Source of the DNA: an uncultured Clostridia bacterium
GTDB lineage: Bacteria; Bacillota; Clostridia; TANB77; CAG-508
Direction of reading: 5' to 3'
DNA length: 64,000 nt
NCBI GenBank assembly: GCA_934129895.1
Contig: CAKOWY010000004.1
Span: 1-64,000, forward strand
The position numbers and the translations under genes were made by a program. Below are positions 61,644 to 64,000 of this stretch, piece after piece. Under the pieces are notes generated by a model. The model did not search any database. It was not told the DNA's origin and saw only the letters and a list, made by a program, of their open reading frames with translations. How positions within the stretch are numbered: the first letter of the stretch is position 1; every line of letters starts with the position of its first letter.

Positions 61644-61645
61644 TT

Positions 61646-62326
61646 TTAACCCTTCTCATGTATTATAGCTTTATATCCTATTCCTCTAATTGTTACAATT
61701 TCAAACTCATCTACATCTTTCATTTTTTCTCTTATTCTTTTAATGTGTACATCTACTGTTCTGTAGTCTGAATCACTCTCTAGCCCCCAGACCTCTTCTA
61801 TCAGTTCTTGTCTTGTGAATATCGTGTTTGGCGTGCTTAACAGTTTATATAATAGATAAAATTCTTTTTGTGCTAAATTATAGGTTTTATCTTTTTTTAT
61901 AACACTTAATTGATTATAATTTAACAATAAATCACCTATTTGTATCTTTTTCTCACTTGCACTTTTACTTCTTCTTAATAATACTTGCACTCTTAAAAGC
62001 ATTTCTTCTATATTAATAGGTTTTACCATATAATCATCTGCTCCAAGTAAAAATCCTTCTTTTTTATCTTCAATTTCACTTTTGGCTGTAATTATTAATA
62101 TTGGAACATCATATTTTGCTTCTCTTAATGATTTTATCAATTCATATCCATCCATTTTGGGCATCATTATATCACTTACAATTAAATCAATATAACTTTG
62201 ATCTAACACATTTAATGCTTCTTCTCCATTTGTTGCTTCATAAGTGTTATATTTATTTCTTTGTAAATATGTTGTTATTAATTTTCTTAAATTTTTATCA
62301 TCTTCTACTACCAATATATTAAACAT
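61646..62326 (-). CDS. OmpR-family response regulator
   Basis: The 226-residue protein has a receiver domain with Asp9/Asp10, phospho-acceptor Asp52 (IVSDIMMPKMDG), Thr80 and Lys102, then a winged-helix domain (QKEFYLLYKLLSTPNTIFTRQEL, then DYRTVDVHIKRIREKM). It is first in the pair with the kinase. GGGGTGAT precedes its ATG. Confidence 0.95.
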   Translation of the reverse strand: MFNILVVEDDKNLRKLITTYLQRNKYNTYEATNGEEALNVLDQSYIDLIVSDIMMPKMDGYELIKSLREAKYDVPILIITAKSEIEDKKEGFLLGADDYMVKPINIEEMLLRVQVLLRRSKSASEKKIQIGDLLLNYNQLSVIKKDKTYNLAQKEFYLLYKLLSTPNTIFTRQELIEEVWGLESDSDYRTVDVHIKRIREKMKDVDEFEIVTIRGIGYKAIIHEKG

Positions 62327-62341
62327 GTTATCACCCCTTTA

Positions 62342-62370
62342 ATTATATAATATCTAAAAATATAATTCAA
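62342..62370 (-). promoter_or_regulatory. Promoter of the two-component operon
   Basis: Minus-strand TTGAAT (62370-62365), a 17-base spacer and TATAAT (62347-62342). It directly adjoins the long hairpin element at 62378. Confidence 0.7.
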
Positions 62371-62377
62371 CAAATAT

Positions 62378-62547
62378 CTTAAAATATAAGTTTTAAATGT
62401 AATGACGAGTGCGCATGAAGAAATTTTAGAAATTCTATGAAATTTTATGGAAAGAGTTCACTTTAGTGGAAGGGTGCCATAAAATAAGTTAGAATTTCTT
62501 AAATTTCGTAATAAACTGAGGAGTGAAATGCAAAACTTATATTTAAG
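62378..62547. repeat. 170-bp extended hairpin element (MITE-like or structured RNA)
   Basis: Nested arms pair along the whole element: CTTAAAATATAAGTTTT (62378-62394) with AAAACTTATATTTAAG (62532-62547); an 18-bp arm (62420-62437 with 62490-62507); TTTTATGG (62443-62450) with CCATAAAA (62477-62484); and an apical TTCAC/GTGGA hairpin. Between the outer and inner arms lie unpaired, less AT-rich segments (GACGAGTGCGCATG and CTGAGGAGTG). It holds no open frame. Confidence 0.75.
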
Positions 62548-62561
62548 ATTATTAATTTGAT

Positions 62562-64000
62562 TTAGTTTTGTTTATTATTATCTTCAACTATATATTCTTG
62601 TTTTGATGTTGCTTCTTGTTTTTTAACTGCATCTATAATCATAACAAATTTTGAATTTGATTCAACACCATCTTCAACCATTGTAAAACTATTATAAGAT
62701 TTTGCTAAATCTGTTAATTTTTCAACTCTAGTTGTTAAATCTTTCAAATCTCCATTAACAAAATTGCATATTTTTTGGATTCCTTCTTTATTGAATGTTG
62801 TTATTCCATCAGCTAAAGTTGTTGCACCATCATTTATTGTTTGTGCTCCTTCTGTTAATTGTGTATTTGCCTGTAATAATTGTGCTGAACTATTATCTAA
62901 TGTGTTTAATCCATCTTTCATTTGGTTAGAACCATCTTTTAATGTATTTGTTGCTTGTGCTAATTTTGTTGTTCCTTGATATATTGTATTAGCTCCTTGA
63001 CTTAATTCACCTGTTTTTTCTGCAAGTAATGCTGTTCCACCTTTTATTTGTGTAACTCCACTTGTTAATGAATCTGTTCCAGCACTTAATTTTGTTAATC
63101 CTGTTTTTACTTGTGTCAATCCTGCTTTTAATTCATTTATTGCAGATAAATCTGTTGCTTTTAATGTTGCAATTGTTTGTTCTTGTGCTTGTGTATTTAC
63201 TGTTAATAACTGAATCATTGATTGATTTGATTCTATTTGTGTTTTTAATTGTGTTTTTGTTACTTCATCTTCTACAACTTCATATTGTTGTTTTAATGTA
63301 GTTGTAACAGCTGTTAATTTTTTTATTGTTGTATTATTTGTTTCTACAATTTTTTCTAATCCTGCAATTTTTTCTGTATTATCAGATACATCTATTCCAT
63401 TTAATTTTGTTAATATTGTATCAATTCCAGCAACAAGTTCCGTTTCACCAGATTTTAAGCTTTGTGTTCCAGCAAGTACTTCTCCTAATTTTTCATTTAT
63501 TGTATTTAAATTTGTTTCAATTTGAGAAACACCATCAGCAACTTGTTTTGAACCATTATTTAATGTTCCTGTACTATTATTTAATGTTTTTATTCCATCA
63601 TTAATTTTTGTATAATTTGAATTAGCACTTGCCATTCCACTTTGAATCATTCCCATTGCATTTTCAAATTCTTGCATTTTTTCTGTATAAGTATCTGTTC
63701 CTTCTTTTAATGTATTTGCACCATCTTGAATTTGATTCATTGAACTTTGTATTGTTGCAACTTGTGAATATAATTCATCTAATCCATCAAATGCATCTAT
63801 ATCTTCATCTTCTAATAATTTTGGTGTAACATAATTCATAATGCTTCCCATTTCAAAATCTGTTGCATCCATTGTAATTTCTATTGAGCTTGGTATATCT
63901 AATTTATCTTTAGATATATTTAAACTTTCTTGTAATCCTGGTAAAGCAACACCTAAAACTATAGTTTTTGTTCCATCATCGATCACCTTTCCATTTGAAA
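62562..64000 (-). CDS. Heptad-repeat (LxxG) coiled-coil protein, N-terminus outside the window
   Basis: The frame is open to the window edge; the GTG at 63986 is an internal valine (SNGKVIDDGTK), so the gene starts beyond 64000. The visible 479 residues begin with a strand-rich segment (TIVLGVALPGLQESL, EITMDATDFEMGSIM) and continue as long repeats of L-xx-G type (KTLNNSTGTLNNGSKQVADG, DGLNTLDNSSAQLLQ). These resemble the coiled-coil region of YhgE/Pip-like and MmpL-associated surface proteins. No C-terminal membrane helix or wall anchor is visible. Family is certain only as far as the repeat type. Confidence 0.8.
   Translation of the reverse strand, partial: SNGKVIDDGTKTIVLGVALPGLQESLNISKDKLDIPSSIEITMDATDFEMGSIMNYVTPKLLEDEDIDAFDGLDELYSQVATIQSSMNQIQDGANTLKEGTDTYTEKMQEFENAMGMIQSGMASANSNYTKINDGIKTLNNSTGTLNNGSKQVADGVSQIETNLNTINEKLGEVLAGTQSLKSGETELVAGIDTILTKLNGIDVSDNTEKIAGLEKIVETNNTTIKKLTAVTTTLKQQYEVVEDEVTKTQLKTQIESNQSMIQLLTVNTQAQEQTIATLKATDLSAINELKAGLTQVKTGLTKLSAGTDSLTSGVTQIKGGTALLAEKTGELSQGANTIYQGTTKLAQATNTLKDGSNQMKDGLNTLDNSSAQLLQANTQLTEGAQTINDGATTLADGITTFNKEGIQKICNFVNGDLKDLTTRVEKLTDLAKSYNSFTMVEDGVESNSKFVMIIDAVKKQEATSKQEYIVEDNNKQN

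Overview
The window comes from a very AT-rich, endospore-forming, low-GC Gram-positive bacterium of the Clostridia type, probably an uncultured gut-like anaerobe. The sporulation genes spoIVA and spoVFB, a CadC-type metal repressor, AGGAGG-type ribosome binding sites, consensus housekeeping promoters and clostridial small families (DUF2975 with an Xre regulator, DUF4173, a DUF6774-like 55-residue protein) all point that way. I cannot name the species. I saw no rRNA, tRNA or CRISPR array.

Layout. 1-2350 is a gene graveyard: the end of a membrane protein, a response-regulator remnant with an in-frame stop, a restriction-subunit-like scrap, an integrase tail, then about 1.1 kb of non-coding DNA with decayed repeats. 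2450-4040 holds a XerC/D-like recombinase and a membrane protein. 4042-13436 (minus) is core: argS-ksgA-fmt-rluB/rsuA-spoVFB, cysS, a class A PBP with an Asn-rich tail, and a probable 6S RNA. 13561-20500 carries an Rsm22-like methyltransferase with a COG2509 flavoprotein, a small cassette gene, a protease-less FtsH-like ATPase and a metal-efflux operon (cadC, separate metallochaperone, P1B ATPase) with a clear operator. tyrS follows, then an island of three foreign-looking GC-richer genes (21957-23362). 23478-31660 holds an alcohol dehydrogenase, def, priA, a NodB-type deacetylase, metG and truB. 31674-38102 is the rimP-nusA-rnpM-infB-rbfA-nrnA translation operon with its promoter. mutS2, an unusual UDP-sugar pyrophosphorylase pair and spoIVA follow.

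45455-57010 is accessory: membrane proteins with an Xre regulator, a leucine-rich-repeat/transglutaminase cluster, a BspA-like repeat protein lying between tsaB and rimI, and a second cluster sharing a paralogous gene with the first. 57079-59113 returns to ylmH, trxA and trxB. A second foreign-looking gene (transglutaminase-like, 59251-59736) follows, then a DUF308 protein and an OmpR/histidine-kinase pair. Upstream of that pair are a 170-bp extended hairpin and the C-terminal part of a heptad-repeat protein that runs off the window.

The most interesting signals are: (1) a spoVFB ribosome binding site buried in a terminator-like hairpin, with a sigma-K-like promoter inside that hairpin; (2) stand-alone GC-richer gene cassettes with their own promoters and terminators in an AT-rich genome; (3) the LRR/transglutaminase cluster and its partner cluster; (4) the mobile-element-like or structured-RNA hairpin at 62378-62547; (5) an FtsH-like ATPase without its protease domain.
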